Positions 1-11,948 of a stretch of 64,000 bases of DNA are shown here, piece after piece. The position numbers were made by a program, and so were the translations under genes. How positions within the stretch are numbered: position 1 is the first letter of the stretch; every line of letters begins with the position of its first letter. Origin of the DNA: Thiorhodococcus minor (GTDB taxonomy: Bacteria; Pseudomonadota; Gammaproteobacteria; Chromatiales; Chromatiaceae); assembly GCF_010820565.1 (NCBI RefSeq), contig NZ_JAAIJQ010000001.1, forward strand, positions 96,948-160,947, in the 5' to 3' direction. The notes under the pieces were generated by a model that was not told the origin of the DNA, did not search any database, and saw only the letters and a program-made list of their open reading frames with translations.

Positions 1-392
1 TCGATCAGCTCGGCGCCATAGCGGGTCTTGGCCACCAGTATCCAGACCGCCGCCATCGCCGGGGTGCCGGGGCTCAGATGAAAGGTCAGGCGGGCCGCGT
101 CACCGTAGCGTTGGAGCAGGTGCGCCAAGGTTTCGGTCACCGCCTGGTAGATCTCCCCGAAATGGGTGGGGCGCGAGAGGCTGACCAGCGTGAGCTCGAC
201 GCTGGCCGAGGTCTGTCGCTCGATCCAGGGCAGAAAGCCCGCGCTGTCGGTCTTTGGATAGTTGCACAGCAGCACGACCCGCTCGAAGGCGCGCTGCGTT
301 ACCGCCTGGCCAATCGGCCCAAGCCCCACGGCGTCCACGCCTGCCGCTGCCTTCAGGTCCGTCTGCCCGACCCAGCTCACCAGGATGCGCAT
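1..392 (-). CDS. CARF-like sigma-54 activator, N-terminal part (partial)
   Basis: This is the first ~130 residues of a minus-strand gene that runs off the left edge. The protein starts MRILVSWVGQTDLKA and contains HFGEIYQAV followed by LSPGTPAMAAVWIL. Both blocks recur in the N-terminal domain of the complete regulator at 24167-25681. RtcR-type bacterial enhancer-binding proteins carry an N-terminal CARF domain that binds a nucleotide or RNA-end ligand and releases a sigma-54 AAA+ domain. The AAA+ and Fis-type HTH parts of this copy are not visible. It is divergent from ARPP-1-druH-druE, with a -24/-12 promoter in between, so it probably activates that operon. The start was chosen by alignment to the paralogue. 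The family call is firm; the ligand is unknown. Confidence 0.8.
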   Translation of the reverse strand, partial: MRILVSWVGQTDLKAAAGVDAVGLGPIGQAVTQRAFERVVLLCNYPKTDSAGFLPWIERQTSASVELTLVSLSRPTHFGEIYQAVTETLAHLLQRYGDAARLTFHLSPGTPAMAAVWILVAKTRYGAELI

Positions 393-510
393 GGCTTGCC
401 TCAGCGTGAATGAGCGGCTAGAAATACAAGAAAATTTGTTTTTGAACAATAAAATCTGCTAATTAAGTTGGCGGCCTGTTCAGGGACGCTCTGCATAGAA
501 TTCCCTATAT

Positions 511-539
511 CGCTGATAAGAAAGGTGTTATCACTAGCG
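511..539. promoter_or_regulatory. Imperfect palindrome, candidate activator-binding site (UAS)
   Basis: The arms GATAA (515-519) and TTATC (528-532) are separated by 8 nt. Outer CGCT (511-514) and AGCG (536-539) extend the symmetry, with three extra bases in the right arm. It lies about 30-50 bp upstream of the -24 element, somewhat closer than typical UAS positions, between the divergent activator and its proposed target. The assignment is inferred from position and symmetry only. Confidence 0.35.
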
Positions 540-559
540 CAGTAGGTGGTCAATCTGGC

Positions 560-575
560 TGGCACAACGAGTGCT
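560..575 (+). promoter_or_regulatory. Sigma-54 (-24/-12) promoter of the ARPP-1/Druantia operon
   Basis: TGGCACAACGAGTGCT matches the sigma-54 consensus TGGCACG-N4-TTGCW, with GG and GC separated by exactly 10 nt. The predicted start is near 585-587, with a strong AAGGAGA ribosome site at 594-600 and ATG at 607. This excludes the longer ORF start at 586. The divergent neighbour is a sigma-54 activator, which makes a chance match unlikely. Confidence 0.8.
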
Positions 576-606
576 TTAAGCGGTTGTGTCATCAAGGAGA
601 TCTACC

Positions 607-1602
607 ATGCACATGATTCGCGACCGCCTGAGCCAACTGACTTTCGGGGAGGTGCTTCAGCACCAGACATTGAGCCTGACGCCCTTGCTCGCCGCCGATG
701 GGCGTGAGCCCGACTATCTCACCTTGGACGAGGCGCTTGCGCGCGGCGAGCTACAGATCACCGAGCTCTCCGAGAGCGGATCGGTGCCCGAGCTGCGGCT
801 GATCAACCGCGCCGGGCAAGCCATCTTGCTGCTCGACGGCGAAGAACTGGTCGGCGCCAAGCAGAACCGGGTCCTGAATCTCAGTTTGCTGGCCCCGGCG
901 GCGGTTACGCTCACGATTCCGGTGTCCTGTGTCGAGGCCGGACGCTGGTCGTCCGCGAGCCCGGCCTTCAGCAGCAAGGGACGCGCTTTCTATGCGAGTG
1001 GGCGCGCCCGCAAAGCCGGGCATGTGACCGAATCGCTCCGCGCGCGTGGCCAGCGGGAATCCCACCAGGGCGAGATCTGGCAGGACATCGCCGCCAAGTC
1101 GGCGCGCATGGGCAGCCGCTCGAGCACCGATGCCATGGCCTGTCTCTACGAAGACTTCGATGCACTGATGGCGCAGTACGTCCAGGCCATGCCGCCGCAG
1201 CCCGACCAGGTCGGCGCCGTCTTCGCGATCAACGGGGCCATCCGGGGCCTGGAGCTGTTCGACTGCGCCGCGACCTGGCGCAAGCTGCTGCCCAAGCTCG
1301 TCGTCAGCTATGCCCTGGATGCCGTCGAGCTCGGGCGTGGTGCACCTTCGGATGCTGTGACCGGCGCAGATGATTTCCTGCTGGAGATGGCTGCGGCGCA
1401 CGCCTCGACGCATCCGTCGGTCGGGGAGGGCGAGGATGTGCGTCTTACGGGGCCAGGGCTGTCTGGCGGGGCGCTGCTGGCACGCGGTCGGTTGATGCAT
1501 CTGTGTGCGTTTCGCCTGCCGACGGCGGAGCGACAGGGAACACGGGAGGCGTCGGACCGGATGACAAGCGCTTCGAGCCGGAGACGAGGGAGGGCGCATT
1601 GA
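607..1602 (+). CDS. ARPP-1 domain protein
   Basis: A 331-residue protein of the ARPP-1 family (described by Burroughs and Aravind in RNA-repair/conflict gene neighbourhoods). The first ~300 residues have the family look, including an LLLDGEELVGAKQNRVLN block near residue 80 and an AAWRK-like region around residue 220. The last ~35 residues are basic and of low complexity. No catalytic activity is established. The start at 607 follows an AAGGAGA ribosome site and lies downstream of the sigma-54 promoter. It is the first gene of an apparent operon with druH (about 105 bp downstream) and druE. The context suggests a role in sensing or repair during phage attack, which is inference. Confidence 0.75.
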   Translation: MHMIRDRLSQLTFGEVLQHQTLSLTPLLAADGREPDYLTLDEALARGELQITELSESGSVPELRLINRAGQAILLLDGEELVGAKQNRVLNLSLLAPAAVTLTIPVSCVEAGRWSSASPAFSSKGRAFYASGRARKAGHVTESLRARGQRESHQGEIWQDIAAKSARMGSRSSTDAMACLYEDFDALMAQYVQAMPPQPDQVGAVFAINGAIRGLELFDCAATWRKLLPKLVVSYALDAVELGRGAPSDAVTGADDFLLEMAAAHASTHPSVGEGEDVRLTGPGLSGGALLARGRLMHLCAFRLPTAERQGTREASDRMTSASSRRRGRAH

Positions 1603-1706
1603 GATGGGAAGCCACGCCGACTGGATCTTCACGAACCACTTGCAGACACTTTTAGTGGACTGCGCTTGAATCGCTGTTTGACCCTCGGAAATGGAGTTGC
1701 GACATC

Positions 1707-4700
1707 GTGCATAAGTGGTTAACCCAGTTCCTGTTCTTCTCGCGGCAGACCCGTCCGGATGGCCGACCGCTGTACGCCTACAAGATGAGCGAGAGGACGT
1801 ACGCGGAGCTCAAGGAGCTGACACGCCAACAGATTCAGACGGACAGGCGCAGGGGGCTGGTGGCTGACCTGGAGCCCTTGTTCTGTCTGTACGCCGCGGA
1901 AACCTTCTGCCGGGAGCATAGCGAGGGCCCCTGGGCATGGCGGACCGTCTTTACACACTTGGGGTTGGAAGAGCCAGAGCACTCGGTGATCGCTGACTGG
2001 GTGGAGAAGGGGTTGCGATTCTGGAGGCGGAAGCTCCTGCACGATAGCCGTGGCCGGCTCTTTCTAATGACATTGGCCTGTGAGGGCGGACTGCCGCTGC
2101 GCTTGCTGGAGCGCGAGAGCACGCATCTCACGCATTACTTCCGCTCAGTCCTTGAGCACTACTACCGGTTCGATCAGAGCGATCAGTCGCTGGCCGAGGC
2201 GATTGCCTGCCAACAGGCCCATCGCCTTCCTGCGACCCTTCGACAGCCGCCGGTCTTCCACCTCGCGGGGACGCTCGTCGCCAAGGTTAAGGAGCTGCAA
2301 TCGCACGTCGGCTCAGCCGCTGATCCGATTGCGGCATTGGACCGCCAGGATCCGAACTGGCGCCGTGATCTTCCGCTGAGGCTGGACGATCAGATTGCAC
2401 TCTCCCTGCTGACCGGGTTGGTGAATCGTTCCGCGGAGCTGGCGCGTGAAGCAACGGCGCGGTTGCGTTGGCGTGGGTATCTGCGTGCCACGGGTGATGA
2501 CTGGTCGGTCGAGAAGGTGCTGGAGCTGCCAGAAGCGCCGACGAGCGAGCACCTCGAGTCTTGGATTGTTGGCCAGGCGTCTCATCGGCCTCGTTGGCGT
2601 CTTCTACTGAATACCGCTCAGGGAAGTGAGCCGGTTGCCTGGCTGACCCTGATGCAAGGAGAGAGCGCCTCCGCGCACTACCGTCGCGAATGGCTTCGGC
2701 GTGGGGGCGTCGTGCTCCGTGGGGCGGCGGTCGTCGAACGGCACGGGTTGAGTCTGCACGACGGCACGCAGGAGCATCCCCTGGTCGTCAGGGATGGTGA
2801 GCCCTGGGGGGATGCGCCCTGGGTCTTCGTTGCGCGTGGCGATGGTGCGCGGCTGGACTGGCTGACCGAGGGCTCGGCTAGGACGCGAGCCGCGCAGGTC
2901 TGGGTTCTGGCGCCCTCGGATGTGACGCCAAACGCGGAGAAAGGTCGATGCGAGTGCCTGGGGCGGATCGACGTGCTCGACCGTGTCCTCTTCTGCGTTC
3001 AGGGCCAGGTTGACTTCCTCACGCCCCAGCAGGATCGGTATCGCATTCAGTGTCAGGCCGAAAGCGATAGCGACTGGAGTTTCTGTGTCGTTGGGCAGAC
3101 GGTGGCCGCCGCGTTGGATGAGCGCCCCCGCTATCAGGGGCTCCCGCGGATCGAGTGCCTGAATGCGGACGGGCGCCGCGAAGCCAGCCCAACGGATCGA
3201 CTCCAGTGGCGTCACCGGGGCGTCAACGGCTCTTGGAGTGACGCTCGGCTCACTGCCCAGGGTTGTGTCTGGGTGCGGCTTGTGCGTGCTGACGGCGTCG
3301 AGCGCTGCCGGCGCTTGGTGGACGTGGTGCCTTCCGATTTCCGAGCTCAAGCGACGATCGGGACGACGGACCGAGCAGGGCAGCTGGTCTTGAGTGGATT
3401 GGGAAAGGGGCGAGTCTCGCTCGGCATCGATCGGCCGACGGGCGTCACCATTGAGGGGACCGAGGACCAGGCGCTGGTGCTGTGTCCGGCGCTGACAGGT
3501 GTCTTGCCGCCACTCGTGCTCAGGGTGCACTGGCCCGGCTCGGAGCCGATCATGCTCACCCTGCCATATCCGCAGCGAGGCGCCTTCTTTCGGCTGGTGG
3601 GTCGTCCTCTGCCCGACGACGACTGGGTACCTTTGGATCGCTTGGGCGGCTTGCACGCCTTCATTCAAGACACGGCGGGCGGCTGCCGCTATCGGTTGCA
3701 GGGCTCGTTCCTCACCCATGACCTATCGGGTCAGCCTTGGGCGCCACTGGGACAGCTTCGTCAGCTGATGACTGACGGTCACCGCTGCTTCTCGACCCAG
3801 TTGGCCCCTTTGGATCATGGACGGCTGGAGATTCCGCTCTCGACCTGGCGCGACCGCGTCGCTTCATTCCTGGCCAGCAGCGCCGATCTGGATGCGCAAG
3901 TCCGACTGTCGATCATTTCCTCGAGGGGGGATCAGCTGGCAAGCGTTCGGGTGTCGCGCTTCGATGTCGTCATGGAGCCCAATCGTGAGTCGTGCTCTGT
4001 GCGTATCCCAGAGGAATCGCAAGACCGTCTTGGCGCCGGTTGGGAGACGCGTGCCCGATTCGAGATGCTGCGACTTTGGGCGCCGGCCGCCGAGTCGGTC
4101 GAATTGCAGCCCGACCCAAGTCAAGCCGCCTCCTGGACGATTCCCGCGGAGCTCGAGTCGGGACCCTGGTGGGTCATTGGGTACGATGGCGAGTGGGCTC
4201 GCTTTCGGCCCATGCTCTGGGTCGTTCCGGCGCGCGAGGGCGATACGCCAGCGGTCGAGGCATCGCCGTTGGCGGCTGCTATCCTCGAGCCACATCCCGA
4301 GCGGCGGCAGCAGGCATTGGGTCTCGCACTGATGGGTCTGGCCGAGGATCCCGACCACTCCGATTGGGCGCTCCTGCTCGAGTACCTGCGGTTGGCCCAG
4401 GAGTTTCCGCCGAGCGCGCTCGATGTCTTGTGTGTCTTGGTGACGCATCCCCGGACCCTCGCGCAGGCGCTGATGCGGGCCGATGCGCAGACCTTCGAGA
4501 CCATTTGGGCCTTGTCGCGTCACCTGCCGTTCCTCTGGACCCTGGTGCCCGTCGACGACTGGCTGGCGGCGGCCGAGCGCTACTATGAGGGGCTGCGCCA
4601 GTCGTTGTGTCAGATCGATTCTGGCGAAGACATCCTCTTCGATTTGTTTCAGGCCTTTCGTGGGCGCGCTGGTGAGCATCGGCTCTACTGGCTGCCGCTA

Positions 4701-5120
4701 TGCGACTGGATGCAGCGGTCACTGTTCCGCGGCCGTGGCCGTCCCTTGCCGCCGGACAGCATGCTGAAGGTGGCACGGAGTGCGCCTGGGATCCTGGAAG
4801 CGCAGATTGAACCGGCGATCCTCGAGCTTCAGGGGCGTCATGACGCCAACGAGCGATGGCCGGATGGACAAGAGGTGAAAGAGCGCATCGGGGGGCTGCC
4901 GCCTTGGGTTGCGCCACACCTCAGCCCACAGCCGGCCTATAGCCTCGCGGTGCGCTCCGCGCCGTTCGTGGCCGCGCACCTGAGTCTGCAGGGTCTCCAT
5001 GCGAGCCCATCACTCATCCTGGAGCTGCGGTTGCTTCGGGCATTCGACCGCGACTGGTTCGATCTCATCCATGCCATCGCCATGACGATCGGCTTGGCCC
5101 AACGATCCTCGGAGTCCTGA
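1707..5120 (+). CDS. druH: Druantia type III protein DruH (STY4851/ECs_5259 family)
   Basis: An 1137-residue protein starting at GTG 1707, with GGAG about 11 nt upstream. Its size, N-terminal style ([20 protein letters not shown]) and position directly before a ~2070-residue DUF1998 helicase match DruH of Druantia type III, whose two genes are druH and druE. I see no recognisable catalytic motif; the middle appears rich in beta strands and Trp. It ends TGA one base before the druE ATG, so translation is probably coupled. Its molecular role is not known. The assignment rests on family resemblance and gene order. A search with DruH profiles (DefenseFinder or PADLOC) would settle it. Confidence 0.75.
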   Translation: MHKWLTQFLFFSRQTRPDGRPLYAYKMSERTYAELKELTRQQIQTDRRRGLVADLEPLFCLYAAETFCREHSEGPWAWRTVFTHLGLEEPEHSVIADWVEKGLRFWRRKLLHDSRGRLFLMTLACEGGLPLRLLERESTHLTHYFRSVLEHYYRFDQSDQSLAEAIACQQAHRLPATLRQPPVFHLAGTLVAKVKELQSHVGSAADPIAALDRQDPNWRRDLPLRLDDQIALSLLTGLVNRSAELAREATARLRWRGYLRATGDDWSVEKVLELPEAPTSEHLESWIVGQASHRPRWRLLLNTAQGSEPVAWLTLMQGESASAHYRREWLRRGGVVLRGAAVVERHGLSLHDGTQEHPLVVRDGEPWGDAPWVFVARGDGARLDWLTEGSARTRAAQVWVLAPSDVTPNAEKGRCECLGRIDVLDRVLFCVQGQVDFLTPQQDRYRIQCQAESDSDWSFCVVGQTVAAALDERPRYQGLPRIECLNADGRREASPTDRLQWRHRGVNGSWSDARLTAQGCVWVRLVRADGVERCRRLVDVVPSDFRAQATIGTTDRAGQLVLSGLGKGRVSLGIDRPTGVTIEGTEDQALVLCPALTGVLPPLVLRVHWPGSEPIMLTLPYPQRGAFFRLVGRPLPDDDWVPLDRLGGLHAFIQDTAGGCRYRLQGSFLTHDLSGQPWAPLGQLRQLMTDGHRCFSTQLAPLDHGRLEIPLSTWRDRVASFLASSADLDAQVRLSIISSRGDQLASVRVSRFDVVMEPNRESCSVRIPEESQDRLGAGWETRARFEMLRLWAPAAESVELQPDPSQAASWTIPAELESGPWWVIGYDGEWARFRPMLWVVPAREGDTPAVEASPLAAAILEPHPERRQQALGLALMGLAEDPDHSDWALLLEYLRLAQEFPPSALDVLCVLVTHPRTLAQALMRADAQTFETIWALSRHLPFLWTLVPVDDWLAAAERYYEGLRQSLCQIDSGEDILFDLFQAFRGRAGEHRLYWLPLCDWMQRSLFRGRGRPLPPDSMLKVARSAPGILEAQIEPAILELQGRHDANERWPDGQEVKERIGGLPPWVAPHLSPQPAYSLAVRSAPFVAAHLSLQGLHASPSLILELRLLRAFDRDWFDLIHAIAMTIGLAQRSSES

Positions 5121-5121
5121 G

Positions 5122-8100
5122 ATGGCGAGCACGGAGCCGTTCTTCACCACCCTGATCGAGCAACTGGGGCGCCGGGCGACACGCGCGACGCTCGGCTTGC
5201 GCGGTTTCCGCAATGATGCCCTGCGCGAGCACCTGCGATCTATGCTCGGTCAGGGGGCTGGCTTGCCCGACGCCTTTCTTGCCGATCCAGTGTTCGAGGC
5301 CAGCTTCGGATGGCGCCAAGCTGACGTCACCCTGGGCGGGCTCAGTGGCAAGCTGCTGCATCCCGATCTGGTCAAGGCGCTGTGTGAGCCGCAGCGACAG
5401 GGTCTGAGCGAGGATTATCGCTTCCCGGCGCGTCAGCACCCCTATCGGCATCAGTTAGAAGCCTGGCGCGCCTTGTTGGAGGCGATGCGCTCCATCCTGG
5501 TGTCCAGTGGCACTGGCTCGGGCAAGACCGAGTGCTTTCTGATCCCGATCCTGAATGATCTCGCCGCCGAGCTCGCGCATCGCCAACACGTTCCGCTGAC
5601 CGGGGTGCGCGCGATCTTCCTATATCCCCTAAACGCCCTGATCAAGAGTCAGCGAGACCGTCTGATCGCCTGGTCCGAGCCCTTCAAGGGCGGCGTCCGT
5701 TTCTGTCTGTATAACGGTGATACGCCTGATCAAGCCAGGAACGAGTGGCGGTGCGAGGTTCCCGATCGGCGGACGCTGCGCGAGGACCCGCCGCCCCTGT
5801 TGATCACCAATGCGACCATGCTCGAGTACATGCTGGTGCGCAACGAGGACCGCCCGATCCTCGATCGCTCCCAGGGGCGGCTGCGGTGGATCGTGATCGA
5901 CGAGGCGCATACCTACGTGGGCTCGCAGGCGGCCGAGCTGACGCTCTTGCTGCGCCGGGTCATGCAGGCCTTCGGCGGCGATCCGAGTGAGGTGCGCTTC
6001 ATCGCGACCTCGGCCACCCTGGCCGACGCCAGCGAAGACGCGCGTCGCCACCTCGCGGATTTTCTGGCCGACGTCGCGGGCGTCAGTCCGGATCGCGTGC
6101 GGGTCATCGAAGGGCAGCGTGAGACGCCTCCGCTGCCGGAATCCCTGTTGACCCTCAATGAGCCCTGCGCCGATCCGGCGGCCCTTCATGCGCTGGAGCC
6201 GTCTCAACGGTTTCAAGCCCTCGCCAGCGACGGGCGGATGCGACGCTTGCGGACGCGCCTGGTGACACAACCGGCGCGGCTCAGCGAGCTGGCGAGCATC
6301 CTTTCTGGTCGGGAGGACGCCCAGGCGCGTCGCGAAACACTCGGCTGGCTGGACCTCTGTACGTCTGCGACGACCGAGAAGGGCGTGCCTTTCCTTCCGC
6401 TGCGGGCGCACCTCTTCCAGCGCACCATCAATGGTCTGTGGGCCTGCGCCAATGCGAGCTGCCCCGGTTGCGTCAGTTCCGGGCTCGACCGTCCAGATTG
6501 GCCCTTCGGCGCCGTCTTTCTCGAGCGGCGCGAGCACTGCTGTCACTGTCGGACACCCGTTTTCGACCTGGTGCAATGCGGCGAGTGCGGTGCGGAGTAC
6601 CTGGCCGCCGCGGAGACCTTTCAGCAGGGCGAGGAGCGACTCACGTGTCGCGCGTTCGACTCGGATGAGGACGAGTTTCAGCAAGAGCTCGAGCCCTTGG
6701 CTGACGAGGATGACGACGAGCAGGAAGGCGAGCAGAGTCTCCCGACGGTTGCGCAGCCCCGCCTGATCACCCGTTCCGAAGACGCGAGTGCGACAGACTG
6801 GGGCCTGGAATCGAGCGGACAGCTCGACCCATCAGGGCAGCGCGGCGTGCCTGTGCATCTGCGGCTTCCGGGCGAAGAGGGTTTGGATTGCCCGGTCTGT
6901 GGGGAGAGGGAGCGCGGTCGGGCCTTGTTTATGCCGGTGCGTATCGGAGCGCCGTTCTTGTTGAGCACCGCGATTCCTGTCTTGCTCGATGCCCTGCCGC
7001 CGATGAAAGGCGCTCAGGAGCCGCGTCCACTCGATGGGCGTCGGCTCATCACCTTTACGGACAGCCGCCAGGGGACGGCGCGATTCGCGGCCAAGCTGCA
7101 GCAGGAGAGCGAGCGCGATCATGTGCGCAGTCTGCTCTATCACCACCTCGCCGCCAGTGCCGAAATCGCCGATGCCGGAGAAATCGAGCAAGTTCAGCGG
7201 ATGATCAAGGATCTCGAGCCCGCAGTCGCGGCGAGTCCGTCTCTCAAGGCCCTGCTCGAGGAGCAACGCGCCAAGCTTGTCAAACTGACCACGCCGCCCG
7301 TCGGACATCTGACGTGGATGGATGCCGAGAACAAGATTCTTGGCTCTGAAGACTTCCGGCGTTGGCTACTCCCGAGCATCAAAGAGCTCACGTTCGGGCT
7401 GCTCGCCGACGAGCGTCAACTGGTCAGACTCTGTCTGCTCCGTGAGTTCTTCGTACGTCCTCGCCGGCAGTTCTCGCTGGAGGGACTGGGTCTGGCGCAG
7501 TTGCGTTATCCGAAGCTCGATCAGGCGCAACCGCCCGCCGTCATGCGACAGCGTGGCGTCAAGCCGGAGGAGTGGCGGGCCTTGCTGCAAGTCGGTATCG
7601 ACTATTTCATTCGCAGCGGTAGTCCCGGCATCGCCGCTCCGCCCGATGTGATTCGATGGCTCGGGTATCCAGGGCGACCGAGTGTCCTCCTGGCGCCAGG
7701 ACAGTTGAAGGATCGCAAGATCCAGCGCGCGTGGCCCTCTGCCAGCTCGCCTCACGCCAAGCGGAATCGTCTGGTCCGTTTGATCGGACACCTCTTCAAG
7801 CTGGATCTGGCGAATACCGAGCAGACCATGCAGTTGGAGGAGATCCTCAAGACCCTCTGGGACGGCATTCGGCCCGTATTGAGCCAGACCGAATACGGCT
7901 TCCACTTGGAGCTCGACAAACAGGCCGAACTCATGGAAGTCCGCGAGGCCTGGTTCTGCCCCGTGACGCGGCGTCTGTTGCCGATCACCTGCCGCGGCAT
8001 GACGCCCTACTTGCCGGGTGCGCCCGCGCCTGATCAGCTCGCGCGCTGTGAGCCTGTCGAGATGCCCAGAATCCCCGATCCCTTCTGGCTGGAGTCTGCT

Positions 8101-11100
8101 CCCGAGGCCGCCGAGGCTTGGCTCGAATCGGATCCCCGGGTGCAGAGACTCCGAAGCCTCGGGGCTTGGCCGGACCTGAGTGATCGGCTGGCCGTCCATC
8201 GCCGCTATTTTCGAGCCGCCGAGCACTCGGCGCAGATCCGCGGCGCGGATCTGACGCGGCGCGAAACCGCCTTCAAGGCCGGACAGATCAATCTCCTGAG
8301 CTGTTCCACCACCATGGAGATGGGTGTGGACATCGGCGGATTGACAGCGGTCGCAATGAACAATGTCCCGCCACATCCCGCCAACTTCCTGCAACGCGCC
8401 GGGCGCGCCGGACGTCGCGGTGAGACGGCCGCATTGAGCTTTACCCTCTGCAAGGCGACCCCGCAGGGCGAGGCGGTCTTCCGCAATCCGCTCTGGCCCT
8501 TTGTCACCCGGCTTGGGTTGCCGCGCGTTGCGCTCCAGAGCCTGCCAATCGTCCAGCGTCATCTCAATGCCCTGGCACTCGCGGTCTTCTTCCGCGAGCA
8601 GTCTGCCGACATTCGCAGACTGCAGGTCGGTTGGTTCTTCGAGGCTTCGGATTCAGCGGCCTCGGCGCCTTGCGATCGGTTCGCCGACTGGTGCGAGACG
8701 CACGCCCTGTCTTCCGAGAGGCTCATCGCGGGAGCGCGGATGCTCATCCGCCGGACACCCTTGGCAGGGCGGTCCATGAGCGACCTGCTGAGTGGAACAG
8801 CCCAATCCGCACGCGAGTCGGCTGAGCGTTGGCGCCGGGACCTGGACGCGCTGCTCGCCCAGCGGGAGGCGGTCAAAACCGCAACGGGTGACAGCAAGCC
8901 AGAGCAGGCGATCGATATTCAGCTCAAGCGCCTGCGGGGGGAGTACCTGCTGAGTGAGCTGGCGAACCTGGGCTTCCTGCCGGGGTATGGCTTCCCGACC
9001 AATGTCGTGCCTTTCGTGACGACGACACTCGAGAACCTGATTGGAGCCCTGTCTGCCGAGCGGGAAGACAACCGCTCGCGCCGCGCCGGGTATCCGACCC
9101 GCCATCTCGCCGTGGCCATCCGCGACTACGCGCCGGGCACCGATACGGTGCTCGATGGACGGGTCTATCGCAGTGGCGGCGTCACCCTGAACTGGCAGGT
9201 ACCCGCCGATGCCGAGGCCGCCCCCGAGATCCAGGATCTGCGTTGGGTGTGGCGCTGCAAGAGCTGTGGCGGCAACGGTGTCCGGCTCTCCATGCCCGAG
9301 CGTTGCCCACGCTGCGGCGAAGCGGACGGCGGAAAGCTGACGCGCCACCGCTTCATCCAGCCAGCGGGCTTCGCCGTGGACATTCGCGCCAAGCCCGACA
9401 ACAACTTCGCCGTCCCTCAGTACATTCCGGTACGCGACCCCTTGATCTCGCTCGACGGCGCCGACTGGATGCCGCTGCCGGTTGCGGGATTGGGCCGCTA
9501 TCGCGCAACGCGCTACGGGTCCATCTTCCACCATAGCGACGGGCTGCACGGGACCGGTTATGCCTTGTGCTTGCGGTGTGGTCGGGCCGATTCCATGCTC
9601 CAGGACGAGCGGTTGCCGGCGACCTTCGTCCAGGACGTCGAAAAGCAGGGGCCTTTGTTCCACAAGCGCCTGCGCGGTGGTCGCCTGAACGACAAAGAGA
9701 CCCACTGTCCAGGCAATGACTCGGACTGGTCCATCCTGCGCGGCGTCCGCTTGGGCGTGGTGAGCCACACCGAGATTTTCGAGCTGCAGCCGCACGATGC
9801 CAGCTTCCGCCCCGTCGACCGGACCACGGCCTACACGCTGGCCGTGGCCCTGCGCCGCTCGCTCTGCGCGATGCTCGGAATCGAAGAGCCCGAGATCGGT
9901 GCGCTCGCGGCGCCGAGCCGCGCGAATGATGAGGAGTCGACCTATTCAATCTACCTCTACGACACGGCGACGGGCGGCGCCGGTTATGTCAGTCAGGCTC
10001 CAAGCCTCTTGCCGGCGCTCATGCGGCGGGCACGGGACGATCTGCAATGCCCCAAGGGCTGTGACGCGGCCTGTCAGGCTTGTGTTCTGACCCATGAGAC
10101 GCAGCACCATCTCGATCATCTGAACCGCCACGCGGCGTTGGATCTCCTCTCGGACGAGCTCCTGAATGCGCTGGCCTTGCCGCCGGCGCTTCGCGCCTTC
10201 GGCTCCGAGACCCAGCTGGAGATGGAGCCGCTCGTCTTGGCCTTGAACCGGGAGGCGCAGCGCGTCGCCATGAGCGAGCTGCGCGTCTACCTGGGCGGTC
10301 AAGCCGACGACTGGGAGCCGCTGGCCTGGCGTCTGCGTGACCATCTCACGCGATGGGCCGAGAACGGTACGGTGGTCCGCCTGATTGCGCCGGCCACCAC
10401 CTTGGAAGGGCTCAACCCCGCTCAGCGTGACGAGCTCGCAGCCTTGACGGCTTACACGGGAGCCGAGCTCTTGCGCATGCCGGAGCAGGATAGGGCGGTT
10501 GCTGGTGGTCTACCGCTAATTCTCGAGCTTGGCGGAGCCGATCGACGGGTACGCTGGGCGGTCAGCGACCCCTCAGCATTGGTCCCTCGGCCCACATGGG
10601 GTGGTGGTGAGCCAGGTGGTCCTTTCGTACGTGTGACTGATTCCGTTGCGCTCGACACAGTCCCCGACACCTGGCAACACCTCGCCCCGGCCGATCTTCA
10701 TCCAACGATTCCTGGGTTCGTTGCCATGTCGATCACTCAGGAGCTCGATGGCCCGTCGGCGACCTTTGGTGAGCGCGCTTGGTCCTACTTGGAAACACGG
10801 ATTCCTCAACTGGCCGAGCGTCTCAATGGGAACCTATCGCTTCGGTCCGTTCACTACGTCGATCGGTACTTACGCAACCCATTTGCAATCCTGTTGCTGC
10901 AAAGCTTTTTTCAGGGGCTTGAGTACTATTCGGGTGGCATTAAGAAAGAGACGCCCCTGCGCATCGAGACGACTGACCTGGATCGCTTTGGTACCCAGTC
11001 ACCACGCCTGTTTCTCCACGATTGGTGCGATGCCGAAGATCGCCGACAAGTTGTGCAAGACTGGCTTGGTGAGAGCTGGTCGGATCTCACATGGAACGAA

Positions 11101-11343
11101 ATGCCGACCCGCGAGCTGCCGCACGCGCGGGAATTGACGTTGACTTGGAGTGATGGCGAGTCCTGGTCGATTCGCTTGGATCAGGGGCTTGGATACTGGC
11201 GCACCTCGCGGCTCATTCGCCCGGAATTTCCTTTCGAGGCTGACGTCGCTCGGCAGATTACGAAGCTTCGCTCGAAGAATCTGCGGATCGAGGCCGTGAG
11301 TGGCGATTACCCGACGTACTGGTATTGCGGACGGCGAGATTAG
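5122..11343 (+). CDS. druE: Druantia helicase DruE (DEAD/DEAH, DUF1998)
   Basis: A 2073-residue superfamily 2 helicase. Motif I is [10 protein letters not shown] (about residue 130), motif II is IDEAHTY (about 260), then IATSATL (about 295), and motif VI is [11 protein letters not shown] (about 1100). A cysteine-rich stretch (CHCRTP...CGECGAEY, about 480-495) and a second pair (CPVCGERE) look zinc-binding. A DUF1998-type region at about 1610-1670 has GGAGYV followed by [12 protein letters not shown]. The last ~350 residues resemble a PLD-like tail, but I cannot assign it firmly. Length and architecture match DruE of Druantia anti-phage systems. It is co-oriented with druH, with a one-base gap. 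Confidence 0.88.
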   Translation: MASTEPFFTTLIEQLGRRATRATLGLRGFRNDALREHLRSMLGQGAGLPDAFLADPVFEASFGWRQADVTLGGLSGKLLHPDLVKALCEPQRQGLSEDYRFPARQHPYRHQLEAWRALLEAMRSILVSSGTGSGKTECFLIPILNDLAAELAHRQHVPLTGVRAIFLYPLNALIKSQRDRLIAWSEPFKGGVRFCLYNGDTPDQARNEWRCEVPDRRTLREDPPPLLITNATMLEYMLVRNEDRPILDRSQGRLRWIVIDEAHTYVGSQAAELTLLLRRVMQAFGGDPSEVRFIATSATLADASEDARRHLADFLADVAGVSPDRVRVIEGQRETPPLPESLLTLNEPCADPAALHALEPSQRFQALASDGRMRRLRTRLVTQPARLSELASILSGREDAQARRETLGWLDLCTSATTEKGVPFLPLRAHLFQRTINGLWACANASCPGCVSSGLDRPDWPFGAVFLERREHCCHCRTPVFDLVQCGECGAEYLAAAETFQQGEERLTCRAFDSDEDEFQQELEPLADEDDDEQEGEQSLPTVAQPRLITRSEDASATDWGLESSGQLDPSGQRGVPVHLRLPGEEGLDCPVCGERERGRALFMPVRIGAPFLLSTAIPVLLDALPPMKGAQEPRPLDGRRLITFTDSRQGTARFAAKLQQESERDHVRSLLYHHLAASAEIADAGEIEQVQRMIKDLEPAVAASPSLKALLEEQRAKLVKLTTPPVGHLTWMDAENKILGSEDFRRWLLPSIKELTFGLLADERQLVRLCLLREFFVRPRRQFSLEGLGLAQLRYPKLDQAQPPAVMRQRGVKPEEWRALLQVGIDYFIRSGSPGIAAPPDVIRWLGYPGRPSVLLAPGQLKDRKIQRAWPSASSPHAKRNRLVRLIGHLFKLDLANTEQTMQLEEILKTLWDGIRPVLSQTEYGFHLELDKQAELMEVREAWFCPVTRRLLPITCRGMTPYLPGAPAPDQLARCEPVEMPRIPDPFWLESAPEAAEAWLESDPRVQRLRSLGAWPDLSDRLAVHRRYFRAAEHSAQIRGADLTRRETAFKAGQINLLSCSTTMEMGVDIGGLTAVAMNNVPPHPANFLQRAGRAGRRGETAALSFTLCKATPQGEAVFRNPLWPFVTRLGLPRVALQSLPIVQRHLNALALAVFFREQSADIRRLQVGWFFEASDSAASAPCDRFADWCETHALSSERLIAGARMLIRRTPLAGRSMSDLLSGTAQSARESAERWRRDLDALLAQREAVKTATGDSKPEQAIDIQLKRLRGEYLLSELANLGFLPGYGFPTNVVPFVTTTLENLIGALSAEREDNRSRRAGYPTRHLAVAIRDYAPGTDTVLDGRVYRSGGVTLNWQVPADAEAAPEIQDLRWVWRCKSCGGNGVRLSMPERCPRCGEADGGKLTRHRFIQPAGFAVDIRAKPDNNFAVPQYIPVRDPLISLDGADWMPLPVAGLGRYRATRYGSIFHHSDGLHGTGYALCLRCGRADSMLQDERLPATFVQDVEKQGPLFHKRLRGGRLNDKETHCPGNDSDWSILRGVRLGVVSHTEIFELQPHDASFRPVDRTTAYTLAVALRRSLCAMLGIEEPEIGALAAPSRANDEESTYSIYLYDTATGGAGYVSQAPSLLPALMRRARDDLQCPKGCDAACQACVLTHETQHHLDHLNRHAALDLLSDELLNALALPPALRAFGSETQLEMEPLVLALNREAQRVAMSELRVYLGGQADDWEPLAWRLRDHLTRWAENGTVVRLIAPATTLEGLNPAQRDELAALTAYTGAELLRMPEQDRAVAGGLPLILELGGADRRVRWAVSDPSALVPRPTWGGGEPGGPFVRVTDSVALDTVPDTWQHLAPADLHPTIPGFVAMSITQELDGPSATFGERAWSYLETRIPQLAERLNGNLSLRSVHYVDRYLRNPFAILLLQSFFQGLEYYSGGIKKETPLRIETTDLDRFGTQSPRLFLHDWCDAEDRRQVVQDWLGESWSDLTWNEMPTRELPHARELTLTWSDGESWSIRLDQGLGYWRTSRLIRPEFPFEADVARQITKLRSKNLRIEAVSGDYPTYWYCGRRD

Positions 11344-11948
11344 CCGTTGGTGGGGAGAGCTGAGATCCAGACAGCCGTCATGAGCTTTCGGGTCAACGAG
11401 GTTTGCACTCCACCGTCCGCGGGGCAGGCACGGGCGACTCGCGTGAGCTTCACCCGGACCTTTGCGCCTGCGGCTTGACGTTGATCCACCACGCCCGAGG
11501 TATCTCCCGACTCAATGGTCGCAATCAGGACAGCGTAAGGAAGTTTATGCTTGTATAAGAGAACAGATATCTTGACGCCTCGCTTCCGCTTGCACGGTGT
11601 CAGCTGCGAGCGACTTGAGCGTCTTCTGCGGCTGGCCTGAAGGGTGTCCGATCAAAGGTCGGACAAGCTCGATTTGGATACCTGCCAACGATCAGGTCTG
11701 GCGCGATAAAACCTGTTCTGAGTATGTGATGACTCGATATAACTATATTATTTTCAAATTCTTATTTAGCGATAGAGGAGATTGTGATCTGGTCAAGGCC
11801 TCCGCTAGACAGCGTCGTGAGAATGCACCTAATCGTGTTGCAAGAGATATCGCTCAGATGAGTCTAACCGGCAATCTTCGACTGAGATCCCTGGCGCCTA
11901 TCAAAGTGGCGCATTGTTTGCTTAAGTCTGCGCATGGACTGCTTCTTC
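11344..11948. other. Intergenic region between druE and hsdR
   Basis: About 600 bp with no convincing gene. A 123-codon open frame here (11597-11968) has no family features and runs into hsdR. A perfect hairpin GTCCGA-N7-TCGGAC sits at 11646-11664 without a T tract. The last ~250 bp are clearly richer in A+T and contain TATATTAT-like stretches (about 11735-11760), which may hold the hsdR promoter. Confidence 0.5.

Noticed and set aside
586..606. Longer ARPP-1 start giving MSSRRST
   Set aside because: It falls at the predicted sigma-54 transcription start and before the ribosome site; ATG 607 fits both.
2604..3719. Long minus-strand frame (371 codons) opposite druH, and similar long antisense frames under druE, hsdR and traG
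   Set aside because: High-GC antisense frames are often open. They lack domains and coincide exactly with well-supported genes on the other strand.
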